The notes: a model not told the origin generated them from the sequence alone. Positions 36,294 to 50,586 are shown, counted from the stretch's first letter. The stretch: 64,000 nt of DNA from Gigaspora rosea (GCA_003550325.1 QKWP01001963.1:30059-94058); one strand, 5' to 3'. Numbers and translations are program-made.

Positions 36294-37743
36294 TAGTGTT
36301 TGTACTCGGCCAAAAAAATGTTACTCAGTTAACTGGCGAGTAAACCCACAGGTTACTCGAGTAATCAATAGATATACCCAAGTATAAAATCTTACTCGTT
36401 ATACTCGAGTAAGTTGTCATGTGATTGGTTATCTACCTGGTTGAATCTACTCAGGTAGCTCTAATAATTACCCGGTTTCATAATTTTAGTAATACCCCAA
36501 TCACTTTATCAGATCACGGGGTATTAAGAAAAATACTCCGATCACTATATCAAGATCACGGGGTATTTTTATTACAAACACCTGATAAAAAATCTGCCAA
36601 ATGATTTTTTGGCCGTTCTGGTTAAGTTATTATTTCGGCATAATAGATTCAATAAAATTACGTATGTATATTAAATAATACATGATTAACCTGCATTACA
36701 AAAATTTTGCAACTTTGTATGCTAGTTCTGGACAACGTTATTTATATAACAAAAATCACATATTAGAAATTTACACGCAAATTTTCACCCTATATACTGA
36801 TATATCCTATATCTCTACGTATATATGAGCTTGGTGCTGCGAAAAGGGGGTAAATCAACAAAACAAAAGATCTTCAGAAAATCAATTTTTATGTTCATAT
36901 GGGCTATTCCAAAGAATTGCTGATATTTCTTGATCTACTGGTCCATTTTGATAGCTAAATTATTCAAAACGAGCCAGTAGATCAAGAGATATCAGCAATT
37001 CTTTGGGTTAGCCAATATGTATAAATTATAAGAAAATACCAACTTTAAAGAGCTATACTACAAAATTTTATTAATATAACTGTTTTTGTGTTTTAAGTAA
37101 AAAATGTTCCGAATCTTATTTTATATTGATTTGTAAAAAAAAATTATTTTTGAAAAATTGTCAATTTACACCCTTTTTGCAGCACCAAGCCCTTATAAAA
37201 GACTATGCAATATGTAATAACATTATAAAATGTCAGCACGTTCAATATTACTAAATTTTGTTTAAATACTTGCCCAAAATGTTTAGTGCTATAGTATGTT
37301 TAGTCTGTGTGAATACATATATATTTCAAATTACATTGTAATTTATATGTATATAATGTAACTTAAATTGTAATTTATCGTTATGTATCGATCATGCAAA
37401 AATCAATAACTTAACCGGATTGGCCAAAAAACCATTTAGCAAATTTTTATCAGGTGTTTCAGAAATTATAAAAACAGCTGTAACCGGTTAACCGCAGGTA
37501 ACTTGGGGGCAATACCCAACCTGTGTATAATCTCTGCATATATGTTGAAAACTGAATAATTTAGTCAATTATATGAAAGTATTCTTACCCGGGTATTATT
37601 TGGGTATACTTACTCAGGTAATACTTGGGTGTACCTACTCGGGTATTACCCAGGTATACCTACCCGAGTAGCTGTAGTCATTACCCAGTTATCTGATTAC
37701 TCATGAGTAACCCGAGTAATACTTGGCTTGGGTACTATCACTA
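36294..37743. mobile_element. hAT-like element with ACTCGAGTAA arrays, TSD TTAAAATC
   Basis: Begins TAGTGTTTGTACTC and ends GGGTACTATCACTA. TTAAAATC is at 36286-36293 and 37744-37751. The subterminal arrays of TTACTCGAGTAA/ACCCGGGTAT motifs are inverted. Inner arms also pair (AACACCTGATAAAAA with TTTTTATCAGGTGTT; CTTGGTGCTGC with GCAGCACCAAG), and 36900-37010 is a small perfect hairpin. Non-coding. Confidence 0.92.
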
Positions 37744-38037
37744 TTAAAATCGAATCACATGGTCATAAGATCGCTAGGGTTTTGCATTATTTTATTTTTT
37801 TTTTTAACTCAGCAGTTCTGCTTTTATTATAGAAGGTAGTAATATAATATTACATTATTTTTAGCTACGGTAAGTTTTAATACTATACTACAATTATCTG
37901 GCTGCTAACTAAAATCATTTTTTTCTAATAAAACTCACTCAATACCGAAGTCCCAGTTGCAACCCGCTATAACAACTAGTTCTTCTCATACAGAGGCCCG
38001 CAACTCACTGCAAGTTATCTCTGTATTCACTGAATGG

Positions 38038-38291
38038 TAGGATTCCTCAAATTCAAATCAAATCAAATATTGAGTCAATTTGAATTTGATCAAATCAAAT
38101 TGACTCTAATTTGAATTTGATTTGATTCAAATATTTGAATTTGAATTTGATTTGAATTTGAATTTTTAATAGTAATTTTCAAATCAAATCAAATTTGGCC
38201 ATATTTGAATTTATATAGTCAAATTTGAATTTGAATTTAATCAAATATTTGATTCAAATATTTGAAGATCAAATCAAATTGCGGAACCCTA
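38038..38291. mobile_element. hAT-like MITE with TCAAATCAAAT arrays, TSD CTGAATGG
   Basis: Begins TAGGATTCCTC and ends GCGGAACCCTA. CTGAATGG flanks it at 38030-38037 and 38292-38299. The interior is almost only AAATCAAATT-type units in opposite orientations. Same family as 43619-43883. Confidence 0.95.
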
Positions 38292-38299
38292 CTGAATGG

Positions 38300-39239
38300 C
38301 TGCTATTAGCCTTGTCAAGACTGCCTTTTTCTTTAAATCCTTCTCACCTAGCTTTGATGATGGAATGATTTTACTCAAAATCCATTACAAGAAAAAAAAA
38401 TATAAAATTGAAATATAAAGGGGAGTATAAAAAGGGGGAAACTACTAAACCTACATGAGATACCAAATAAAAAACAAATAGAAAAAAAGGAAACAAGATG
38501 AGAAAAACAAAGAAAAGACTAATTTCAACAAATATGAAACGATATATAAAATCTATAAAAATTATATAATATTGTATAAGCAATTTACCCAAGTATTATA
38601 TGTTCAATGTTAAACAGAAAGAACAAGAAATACAAAAATAGAAAAGTCCGCCTTGTAGCATGGGTTATAAGAAATTTCTGCGAAAGGTTCAAAACATCTC
38701 TAACACGTCGTTCACTGTATTCATCGCAGCTAATGATCACTCGTGAAGTCGACTCCAAATAGGTAGGCGTTTTCGATTTGGAAGAGTAAATACTGCTAAT
38801 CTTTTTAAGAGAATAAACCAAAATGCCTACTTTGTTGAAATTTCAAAAATACCAAAGGAGCGAGAGGGAAGTACACCAAGTTGTAAAGACTTGAAAGAGT
38901 TATGCTATACAGAATATTATATTTAACCAAGTGCCTTTGTATGTTTCTACATCCAAAAACTCTAACAAAGCTAACTACTACTTCTTTGCTTAGTAGTTTT
39001 CCAAACTTCTGCCAAGAGGCCTCGCTAGATGAGTCTTCTTTTTCAACTCTATTTCAGTAACGACCACTTTTGGTTCCATTGAAACCAAACACTCAGTGAA
39101 TGCCTTGAGCCCCGGCTGCTAAAAGTGGAGTTTTGTTGCATATTATATATAATAACTGTATAGTTTTCATAGGTCGGCTTTCTTGAAAAATTTGGTGCAA
39201 GGGATCGTTAAAAAGAGTTTTTTTGTTTTGCATTATTTT
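38300..39239. other. Intergenic; short unsupported reading frames
   Basis: Minus-strand frames at 38371-38592 and 38585-38821 read hydrophobic low-complexity or unremarkable sequence with no recognisable domain. 38690-39120 has more even composition and may hold a gene relic that I cannot identify. Confidence 0.35.
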
Positions 39240-39600
39240 ATATCTGTTTTACTAAACTACACCACTGGTGCTCAACACTACAATAATTTACACCAATCAA
39301 ATTTTTTAAATGCAGTGTATTGAAAAGATCAGGTGTAACATAAAATTTTGTTGTTTTGCTATTTTTTTAAAAAGTTTCTTTTAACTCAAAATTTTATCTA
39401 TGAAACTACCTTTTTTTTAAAAAAAAAACCCCTTTTGCGAAATTTTACTATATACTATGCCTTACCCTAACCCTAACTATTAACTCTAACTTAACATTTA
39501 TCAACTTTAACTTTTGTTTATTTTATTTGTTTATTCTTTTGATATGATCTTCATGTTATACCGCATACTAATGTTTAACACCACTAGTTTGATTTTAATT
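39240..39600 (+). repeat. MITE with CACCACTGGTG ends and telomere-motif module
   Basis: CTACACCACTGGTGCTCAACAC at 39256 opposes GTTTAACACCACTAGTTTG at 39572. Inside are CCAATCAAATT, AGGTGTAACAT, TATGAAACTACC and ACCCTAACCCTAAC in module order. Confidence 0.6.
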
Positions 39601-39851
39601 ACTGATTTTATATATATATAACTTATATATTAAATTTTATATATATAATAATACAAAACATTAACGATTTTGTGATCCTGTAATTGGATTTTAATGATTT
39701 TGGACTTGTTAGAATTATCTCATTGAGACGAACATTTTGGTAGTAAAATTATCCAAAACGGACTAGTAGAAAAAGTTGCTTAATATTAAATAATATATAT
39801 ATTTTATATATATTATATATCATATATAATTTAATATATAGTTAACTCAAA

Positions 39852-41122
39852 GGGTGTGGCAACATAAAGAAGCTGTCTGGTTGTCACCCCCAAGCGGCAG
39901 GTCTAGAGTTCAAATCCCACTTGAGACGAATTGAATAATAGGCCTGTATTACGGTAACATTTGTTTATTGATTGGTCGGGTAGATTACCTGTAATCTTGG
40001 TTAAAGCCAAAGGACCGGAACAATTGAACCCCGTTTGGCAAGTCCCAAGTAGAAAAGTAGCTGGACTTTCAACGGTACCGAGGAAAAGGATCTTAGCGGT
40101 GACTGACCGGGAAACTGGACGGGCAAGAGCCCCTATGGCAAAAGAGGACCCACCAACCTGCCCGCCGGAGTCATACCAGAAAAAAAGGTCATGTGTTATA
40201 GAAGCATGAACCAAGGAAAAGAAGACCTTAGGCACCTAAAGCCTGGCAGACCGATCCTTCCGGGCCAACTGGATTGGTAGTCTGGGATAACTGGCAAAAA
40301 GGATCCAAAGAGTAACTGACCAGGTACTGGGATCTAGTGAACTTCGCAAGGGCAGACGAACAAATTGGCCAATAAAAGGCGGAAACATGGAGGCGTGTAC
40401 GTGTTAAGACCCAACAGAGCTCTGGGCGTACCCATATGGGAGTCTTCAGACGCTAAGAGGATTTGGGACCACCAATACAGGTATATGCTGGTATAAGTGC
40501 ATGCAGTGGTGATCAGGTTCTCCCTAGCCTCATGATGTCATCCAACTATATTCGGCACTGGAAGCATTTGCGAAAGCCCAGGTCCTTGCCACTATAGCGA
40601 GAAGTACAGTCGTTCGCACATTTCCAAATTCGGAATGCTAAATCTTGGGTCCTCAAGTCGCAGGAAACCGGCTGGTTGCGGCAGCATGCAGGCTTAAGAT
40701 ACTTACCCAATGTGGTAAAGGCAGCTGCATGACTTGAGATACGAACCCCCAAGAAGTACGCTAGTAAGGGACTTTCTGGGTAACCAAATTTCGGGTACAC
40801 CAACTTGGAAGCATAAAGCGCCTACCTGGCAACACACGCCAAATTGGAAGTGAAAGATTAGAAAATGTGAGTAAAGTAGCAGACATGTGGGTGCTGATTG
40901 TTGGTTGAAAAAGGATGTACAAATCCAGGTCAACTATATAAATGGGAATATGGGAGGCTCTGGTGGGTTTTAGCCGTGGATAAAAGGTTTCACAGCCTGA
41001 AGTCCTAGTTTCAATACTTGTATATAATATGTATGTATAAAATGCACCGCCATATATCAATTTGCTTAAGTATTAATAAAGTTTGGGACAGGAGCTACAC
41101 CCTTAATATTAAAAAAAAAAAA
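39852..41122 (+). mobile_element. SINE-A variant, 1.27 kb, with a different 3' half
   Basis: The head GGGTGTGGCAACATAAAG and near-B-box AGTTCAAATCC match SINE-A. The 5' ~500 bases align with copies 1 and 2 (CTTCCGGGCCAACTGGATTG at about 40257). From about 40400 the sequence is unrelated to them. It ends in poly(A) (41111-41122). A probable TSD, ATATATAGTYAACT, is at 39834-39847 and 41130-41143. Only one TTTT is seen on the sense strand, late in the body (about 40965). It belongs to a chimeric subfamily. Confidence 0.8.
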
Positions 41123-41134
41123 TATATATATATA

Positions 41135-43014
<1,880 letters not shown>

Positions 43015-43087
43015 TTATAAATGCCGATCTACAAAAATTTTGTAGTTAGTATTTTTATATATAACAAAAACTTTATCTAGAAGCAGC

Positions 43088-43554
43088 TTGGACACAAAAC
43101 TTCAGATTGAATGTAAGATGACTGAAATAGAGCTGAAAAAGATTTCTTCTTGTGGCTTTGGTTCTCCGGGTGGAAGACTTCGTTGCTATGAAAAATATAG
43201 TAGGGCTAAAACTCTGGAGTTTTTTGTCAAAAGATGTGGAAGTTTAGACAGAAATATACTTTTGGTTATCAATACTATTCTACAAAATGTAAAACTTACA
43301 CTTTTTACAAGTTTTGGTACCTTTGATATTTCTCTTTGGTTTTTTTGAAATTTTTGCCAAAAAGTAAGAAATCCAGCTTACCCCTTCAAAAGATCGACAA
43401 TGTTTACACTACCCAATTTGAAAATGTGCCTACTGAATTAGAGCTCAGTCACGAGCAAGTTTCGACACCTATAAATAAACAATTAATGACACGTGAGGAC
43501 AATCTGGAAAAGAATATCAGAAAAAATTTCTTTTCTTCTGAAAGTTTCTTTTAG
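43088..43554 (+). CDS. Hypothetical protein, possible frame error
   Basis: Two overlapping frames, 43088-43348 (MDTKLQIECKMTEIELKK start) and 43336-43554 (QKIDNVYTTQFENVPTELEL), meet at a T7 run at about 43340-43346. One extra or missing T would join them into about 150 residues of non-repetitive sequence. No domain is recognised. It may be a gene relic; a MITE follows at once. Confidence 0.3.
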
Positions 43555-43618
43555 GCATAGTTTTTCTTTTCTTTTTTCTTTTCTTTGATGTATATAATAC
43601 TTTGACAGATGTGGTTTC

Positions 43619-43883
43619 TAGGGTTTCTCAAATTCAAATCAAATCAAATATTGGGTCAATTTGAATTTGATCAAATCAAATTGACCCTGATTTGAATTTG
43701 ATTTGATTCAAATATTTGGATTTGAATTTGATTTGAATTTGAATCTTTAATAGTAATTTTCAAATCAAATCAAATATTTGTCAAATCAAATCAAATTTGG
43801 CCAGATTTGAATTTGATCAAATCAAATATAGTCAAATTTGAGTTTGAATTTGATCAAAGATCAAATCAAATTGCGGAACCCTA
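43619..43883. mobile_element. hAT-like MITE with TCAAATCAAAT arrays, TSD GTGGTTTC
   Basis: Begins TAGGGTTTCTC and ends GCGGAACCCTA. GTGGTTTC flanks it at 43611-43618 and 43884-43891. Close sibling of 38038-38291. Confidence 0.95.
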
Positions 43884-43891
43884 GTGGTTTC

Positions 43892-44284
43892 GTGCAGTAT
43901 TATATAATTTTATCTACTTTTTTTTGCCTTTTGTGGCTTTTTATGTTTCTTTTATTAGTTTACGTCATTAGTATAGAATTTTTCTTCGTTTCTCGCATCT
44001 TTCATTTTTTATTATTTTGTTAGTTTTGGTTTTTCATTTAGGTTTTGTACTTACTTCCCTTTTTTTTTATTTCCTTTTGTTTCTCGTTTTATTTGTTTTT
44101 TTCTTGAATGGTTGAGTTTATCCCCACTATTGATACTAGATGGGAAGGATTTTGAAAGAAAATCCTTTGTCGCCCTTTGACGTGGGCTGACAATGTTTAC
44201 ATCTGCTTTATCTGTAAGGTGGTGTGACCAGTCGCATGTAGGTGCTCTCGAAGTAACCACATGATGCTAAATTTTAGTTTTAAG
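43892..44284. other. T-rich intergenic; possible zinc-knuckle relic
   Basis: On the plus strand at 44175-44260 the phrase VYICFICKVV, stop, PVACRC resembles a broken CCHC zinc knuckle of a gag or LINE ORF1 kind. This is too short to assign. Confidence 0.25.
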
Positions 44285-45796
44285 TAGTGCTTCTAGGTTC
44301 GGTTCGGGTTCGGTCCGGTCCGGGTTCGGTCCGGGATCGAACCGGACTCGGACTCTAAATTTTACTAATTTCAGACTTCGGACCAGACTCAGACTCAAAT
44401 ATAAGTTCGGTCCGGGTCCGGTTCGAAGTTCGCGAACTGGTCCGGGTTCGAATATAGTTATATGTATTTTTTGGTGCTGAACAAGTTTACTTAGTGCATG
44501 TTTTTAGAATTAATTAGTAAAATTTCATGAATTATAAGATTTTATAAAATTTTATTAATAAAATTTTATAAAATCTTATAATTCACAAAATTTTATTAAT
44601 TAATTCTAACTTTATGCACTAAGTAAACTTATTCAGCACCTAAAAATGCATCAAATCGGTAGAATTAATCTTATTTTACTTGAAATTTAGAGGGTAGATG
44701 CAGAATTTTGGATTTTTGATCAAAAAAGTCAAATTTAAGCATCTATTCTCCAAATTTCATGTAAAATAAAAAACAATTGGCCGATTTAATGTATTTTTAG
44801 GTGCTGAATAAGTTTACTTAGTGCATTAAGTTAGAATTAATTAGTGAAATCTTGTGAATCACAAGATTTTATAGAATTTTATTAATAGAATTATATGAAA
44901 TCTTATGATTCACAAAATTTTATTAATTAATTCTAACTTTATGCACTAAGTAAAATTGTTCAGCACCAACAAATACATTAAATCGGCCGAATTTTTTTTA
45001 TTTTACTGGAAATTTGGAGAATTGATGCTTAAATTTGTTTTTTTGATCAAAACTCCAAAATTTTGCATTTATTTTTTTAAATTTCAAGTAAAATAAAAAT
45101 AATTATGCCGATTTGATGTATTTTTAGGTGCTGAATAAGTGTACTTAGTGCATTATGTTAGAATTAATTAATAAGAATTTGTGAGTTATAAGTTTTTATA
45201 GAATTTTATTAATAAAATTTTATAAAACCTTATAACTCACAAATTCTTATTAATTAATTCTAACTTAATGCACTAAGTAAACTTGTTCAGCACCTAAAAA
45301 TACATCAAATCGGCATAATTATTTTTATTTTACTTGAAATTTAAAAAATAGATGCAAAATTTTGGATTTTTGATCAAAAAATCAAATTTAAGCATCAATT
45401 CTCCAAATTTCAAGTAAAATAAAAATTTTCGGCCGATTTAATGTATTTGTTGGTGCTGAACAATTTTACTTAGTGCATAAAGTTAGAATTAATTAATAAA
45501 ATTTTGTGAATCATAAGATTTTATAAAATTTTATTAATAAAATTTTATAAAATCTTATAATTCATAAACTTTTACTAATTAATTCTAAAAACATGCACTA
45601 AGTAAACTTGTTCAGCACTAAAAAATACATATAACTATATTCGAAACCGGACCGGTTCGCGAACTTAAAACCGGACCCGGACCAAACTCGAACTTGACTA
45701 AAAAGTCTGAATATAAAAGTCCGAGTCTGGTCCGAAAATCGAACCAGACTCAGACTTGACTAAAGTCCGGTTTGAGTCCGGTTCGTAGGAGCACTA
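44285..45796. mobile_element. hAT-like element with GGTTCGG arrays, TSD GTTTTAAG
   Basis: Begins TAGTGCTTCTAGG and ends GTAGGAGCACTA. GTTTTAAG is at 44277-44284 and 45797-45804. The arrays at 44293-44455 and 45645-45785 match the element at 24901. The core has four tandem hairpin units, each starting GGTGCTGAA (about 44473, 44810, 45127 and 45451), with TAGAATTAATTARTRAAATT arms. Confidence 0.94.
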
Positions 45797-45905
45797 GTTT
45801 TAAGTATTATATATTAATAGGCTATAAATAGTACTTAATACTACTTTAATAAAATATCGGCAAGGCGTGTCAAAGAGTAAAAAAAAAATATATATATATA
45901 TATAT

Positions 45906-45951
45906 GGGTGTGGCAACTTAGTGAGTTGGATAAGTTGTCACTCCCCAAGTA
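45906..45951 (+). mobile_element. SINE-A head fragment
   Basis: GGGTGTGGCAACTTAGTGAG to CACTCCCCAAGT matches the first 46 bases of SINE-A and then stops before the B box. It may be a truncated or 5'-only copy. Confidence 0.6.
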
Positions 45952-47834
45952 GTTGTAATTATATCATATTTGCTATAAATGCTGTATTTACTATAATAGT
46001 TGTTATAGTTGTAATTGCCATAATAGGTTGTAAATACCGAAATGTAAATATTTATCATTTTTAGTTTTAAATTATGCATATTTTGAATTAGAATACTTTT
46101 ACCTGTTTTATTCAGGTATACATGCAAGTTACAATTAAAAAGATTTTTCATTTTAACGTGTATGTACATTTGTTTTAACTCTCATTTTGGGGTTTTAACT
46201 ACGCAAACACAGATGGGTTATTCTCCTGTCTATCATGCAACCTGCGCAGCTTTCTTAAGATTGGATTCTTCCGTTTATTTTTGCATGCACTTGACTGCCG
46301 TTCTGGCAGGTTACGAGAAAGCTGCATATATAACTGATGTTCTGTCAAGTCACAAAAACTGCATACATATATGACTGTCATTTGACAGGCCATATCACAA
46401 GACAAACTTATAAACTACGCCCAACCCTACCCTTTATGACTGTCATTCCGACAGGCAACCCAGTGATACTATGTTGGGCAAGGGGAAGGGAACAATGTAA
46501 CCAGACGGATGTCAGGTTTGCAGAATAAATGGCTAATTTGCCTCATCGGTACTAAGAACAATTACTATTAATTATTTCATACCACTTACATGAACTAACC
46601 GATTATTTAATTCTTACCTTATATTCCTACTATACACTCATATTTTCAAAAGCCTGAGAACAAAATTACATCATACTTGCTTAATTATGATCAATCTAAT
46701 GATCAATCAAATGATCGAACATGTGATCATAACAGAGTGAGTCACATGTTCGAATCTGAGCTAATTCAAGACAAAAACTGCCTCAATACTTATGTATTGA
46801 GCAGTTTTAATAATAGATTTTAAAATTTTTTGGTTAGGTGCAAATTTAGTCCACTTTCTGGGGCTATCGCCCTCCGCCTTAACGTCGTTACGTTTTATAC
46901 CTATAGCAAATTTTTTATTGTATTAGTTTTATGTAAAATGACCTGATCTGGCAGTTAATTAAATCACTTATCTTCTGCCTGCACCTTGCTTAAATTGTAT
47001 AGCAATTGTACCAGTTTTTCCTGCATGCATCCTGGTTTTATTTGCAATTATCAGCATACTGGGCCCCCACTTAGCTCTCTTTTCGACTTGAAAGATGCAG
47101 ACTTATAACATCACTTAGTTAGGGGAGTAACAAAAATCAGGTGATTTTTTAGGGGGGAGGTAAAAAAAAGTTGAAATTATATATAAGAACCTGACTATTT
47201 ATATATTGAGGAAGAGGGAGGGGGTAGGCCTCTGATAAAAAATAATCAGGTGATTAATGACACTGCCCTTACGCCCTATATAAAAAATCAGTTTATAAAA
47301 CAAAGCAATTTTACAAAACTACAGTAGTAAAAGTTTATTTATGTTAACAAAAATTGATATATCATATGTTCTGCTAAATTTGTAACTTACTAGATTTATC
47401 TTGATACATTCATACTGGTCAATTGACATTTATTTTAATTTTCAAATTTCCAGTTTATAATTCAAAATAGCAAAATTGCTATTTGAAAAATCGTGATGAA
47501 TGTACAATATCATTAATTTTAAGACTCTTGTGATTGTTTTTCAAAGATATGTGAACGATTTTCATATACCTATGTGAGAAGTCAAAGAATCAGGAGATTT
47601 ATATTGGAAAAAAATTAAAAATCCAGATTTAAATTGAGAAATATTATAAATTTCCCATGATATATTATATGCAACCATTCACACATTTTTGAAAAACAGT
47701 GGCCTGTATTTATGGCTCAGCCTATAAACTAATAACTTATTGTTGTATCTAGTATGACATCAGATTCAGAATAAATTAACCTATTATATTTACAACTATT
47801 ACAACTATTTTAACAATTGCAGTTATTACGCCAA
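45952..47834. other. Intergenic; hairpin cluster at 46240-46460
   Basis: Three small hairpins, CTGCCGTTCTGGCAG (about 46293), TGACTGTCATTTGACAGG (about 46372) and TGACTGTCATTCCGACAGG (about 46437), lie in less AT-rich sequence. Short frames here show no known domain. 46840-47060 is also of even composition without a recognised gene. 47100-47275 has AATCAGGTGATT motifs facing each other. Confidence 0.4.
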
Positions 47835-47837
47835 TTA

Positions 47838-48553
47838 GGGGGCATCCATAAATAATGTTATATTTGAGGAGGGGTCCCCCAAAATATAACGATTTTTCAC
47901 TATATAGGGGGGATCCTCTTAACATAATGCAATTTTTTTATTAAAATTTGTCTATAACTTGATCCAGTAGTCCAAATTGGATGATTTTGGTACCATTTGA
48001 ATCATCTGGAGGAGAGGATTCATATGGTACCAATTCATTTGATTTGGAGCACTGGGTCACATCTTATTAACGAAATACTATTGGTTATTATGTTTTTTTA
48101 TAAAATTACTATAAAATCAATAGTATTTCGTTAATAAAACGTGATCCAGTAAACCAAATGAAATGATTTTGGTACCATTGGATTCGTCTCATAGAGACGA
48201 ATCCAATGGTACCAAAATCATTCAGATTGGACTACTGGATCATAATATATTCAAGTTTTTGTAAAATTTTATATATAAACATATGGATTTTGAAAATTTT
48301 TTTATATAGTAGAGGGGGGTCCAGCACTAGGAAGGTGGTCACTTTACTGACAATCATTTCACCGACAGTTCACTTCACCGACATCACATAGGGTTAGGTT
48401 AGGGTTTTATTAGTTGTAGGTATGTATTTTTAGTAAATTGTCACTTGGTGTGATGTCGGTGAAGTGAGCTGTCGGTGAAATGTTTGCGGTGAAATGACAC
48501 GTATCCCTAGCGCTACTATGAGGGGGTACATAACGTTATTTATAGATGCCCCC
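47838..48553. mobile_element. PIF/Harbinger-like MITE, TSD TTA
   Basis: The ends GGGGGCATCCATAAATAATG and complement (TAACGTTATTTATAGATGCC) are flanked by TTA (47835-47837; 48554-48556). The interior has paired TGGTACCATTGGATTCGTCT hairpins. A second copy is at 49190-49713. The superfamily is inferred from the 3-bp TSD and G-rich ends. Confidence 0.75.
48330..48506. mobile_element. Nested MITE with TTTCACCGACA ends
   Basis: GGAAGGTGGTCACTTTACTG and its partner pair over about 59 bases; both arms are built from TTTCACCGACA units. The flanks CCAGCACTA and CTAGCGCTA match at 7 of 9 bases, with two transitions. The sister element at 49190 lacks this insertion (intact CAAGCACTACTATGAGGG). The centre contains TAGGGTTAGGTTAGGG. 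Confidence 0.82.
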
Positions 48554-48556
48554 TTA

Positions 48557-49189
48557 CAGTGAGTTAAAAAATTATATAACCTTTTAAACAATTATGACAA
48601 AATATTACAACGTTAAAATAAAAGGTTGCAACCTTTCAACCTTATAAAACCTATTACGGCAGGCAACTCTAGTTCACATAATCAGTTTTGATTGGTTAAT
48701 TATGAGAATGTACAACTACTAGATGCATAAAATTTTTAAATTTTATTAATAGTAAAAATTAAAATAATATAAATTTAGAGTATTGCTAATATAACAGGCT
48801 ATAAAATTCATAGCCCTGCATTTGACCAATCAAAATTGCAGAATTTATAACAAATACAAAGTTTTTTTACAAAAATGTTAAACAATTACTTATAATACAA
48901 AATCTAGCTTATGAAACTGCTTTTGGTTTTATAAGTAAAAAATTTTTTTGCTAAATATTACTTTAATTATTATAATTTTAACCCAACCCTAACTTAAATA
49001 AAAACTTTTTAAAACATGAATGTGAATTTCACAGCCTGTAAATTGTAGAATTTTTATAAATTTATATTAATTTGGAGCAAATTATATATAAAAATAAAAT
49101 TATTTCGGATTTAAAAACTAAAATTAAAATTTGATCCCAAAATTGTTTTTGATTTATTTAACTTAAAAGACAGAATTTTTTAATACTTT
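48557..49189. other. Intergenic with one telomere-motif module
   Basis: At 48825-49010: CCAATCAAAATT, then TTATGAAACTGC, then AACCCAACCCTAA. Otherwise AT-rich. Confidence 0.5.
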
Positions 49190-49713
49190 GGGGCATCCAT
49201 AAATAATGTTATACATGAGGGGGTTGGACAAATGATAACGTTTTTCTCAATAAGTAGGGGGGTCAAAAAAATATAATGTAATTTTTTTAGAAAAAATTGG
49301 CTAAAAATTGAACTAGCAGTCCAAATTTAATAATTTTGGTACCATTGGATTCATCTTGGTGAGAGAAGTCGAATGGTACCAATTTCATTTCATTTGGATC
49401 ACTGGATCAAAAGTTATTGGCCAAATTCTATCGGTTATTATGTTTTCTTATAAAATTACTATAAACCTAATAGTTTTTGTAAATAACTATTGATCTAGTG
49501 ATCCAAATGAAATGATTTTGGTATTATTGGATTCATCTCACTGAGATAAACTGAATGGTACCTAAATCATCCAAATCGGATTACTGTTCACAATATATTA
49601 AAGTTTTTGTAAAATTTTATATATAAATATATGGATTTTAAATTTTTTTTTATATAGTAGGGGGGGTCAAGCACTACTATGAGGGGTACATAACATTATT
49701 TATGGATGCCCCC
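49190..49713. mobile_element. PIF/Harbinger-like MITE, second copy
   Basis: GGGGCATCCATAAATAATG at the left and CATTATTTATGGATGCCCC at the right, with the same paired TGGTACC hairpins as 47838-48553 and no nested insertion. Confidence 0.75.
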
Positions 49714-49753
49714 TTTTTTTTTAATAAACAAAATTATAAGAAGCATAAATATA

Positions 49754-49892
49754 CAGTCATACTTCAATATAATCACTAGCTTAGAAACAAGAATTCAGTG
49801 ATTATAAAAAATTTTAACTATATAGTTTAAAATAGTTAGAGATTAAAGAGCATGATTATATCAAGGTTGTAACTATAACAAGGTTTGACTAT
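49754..49892. mobile_element. pogo/Tc1-like MITE
   Basis: CAGTCATACTTCAATATAAT and the right-end complement TAGTCAAACCTTGTTATAG pair imperfectly, next to TA. 139 bp, non-coding. Confidence 0.55.
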
Positions 49893-50391
49893 ATAAATTT
49901 TATTTGCTCTTCCTTATAAAAAATTTTAACTTGTTCTAATAAAGACAAAATAGGCCTTTTTTAGAAATCAATTTTGATATTACTACACTTAAATTAGATA
50001 CCAAAAGTGTAGAGATTGGAATCATTTAACTGTTTAAAAATTGCTTCCATAGTTCTGAGCAGAATTATGTTGGTTGTAGACCAGAATTATTTTAATGCTG
50101 GCCAAATTAAATGATTAAATGGTTAAACGATTAAACGATTAAAGAAAAACTTTAGACAATTCCAATCTATACAAAAGTGTACATATAACTAGTTGTACTT
50201 TTATTCAAGTGTAATTTACAATATATAACTAAATAAATTCTATACTTTAAAACAGTACTTTGAAAACAAAAAAAAATTTATATTAATTCTAGCTATAATT
50301 TTTTAACAACTAAAAATTCAAATCTGAAATTTTTACTTTAAATATATAATACTGGGCTACAATATACTAAAATTTTATATACTATAAGTAT

Positions 50392-50541
50392 ACAATATTG
50401 GGCAAAAATTGATGAATATCGTGAATTTGGCTCAAACAGGCAAATGATTGGTGGACACGTGCCACTTCGCGGCACGTGTCCACCAATAATTTGACTGATT
50501 TTAGCCAAATTCACAATGTTCATCAATTTGCCTAATATTGG
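50392..50541. repeat. Palindromic MITE with CACGTG apex
   Basis: Arms from ACAATATTGGGCAAAAATTG inward pair over about 65 bases. The apex reads GACACGTGCCACTTCGCGGC, i.e. two CACGTG boxes around a CTTCG loop. A related apex is at 52258-52380. Confidence 0.8.
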
Positions 50542-50586
50542 TGTTATCCGGCAATTTATGATCATGGCCCGATCATCCCCCCTTTA

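Noticed and set aside
40546-41060. Three overlapping minus-strand frames of 76-99 codons
   Set aside because: They lie in the GC-richer body of the SINE-A variant, in mutually incompatible frames, and are antisense to the retroposon.
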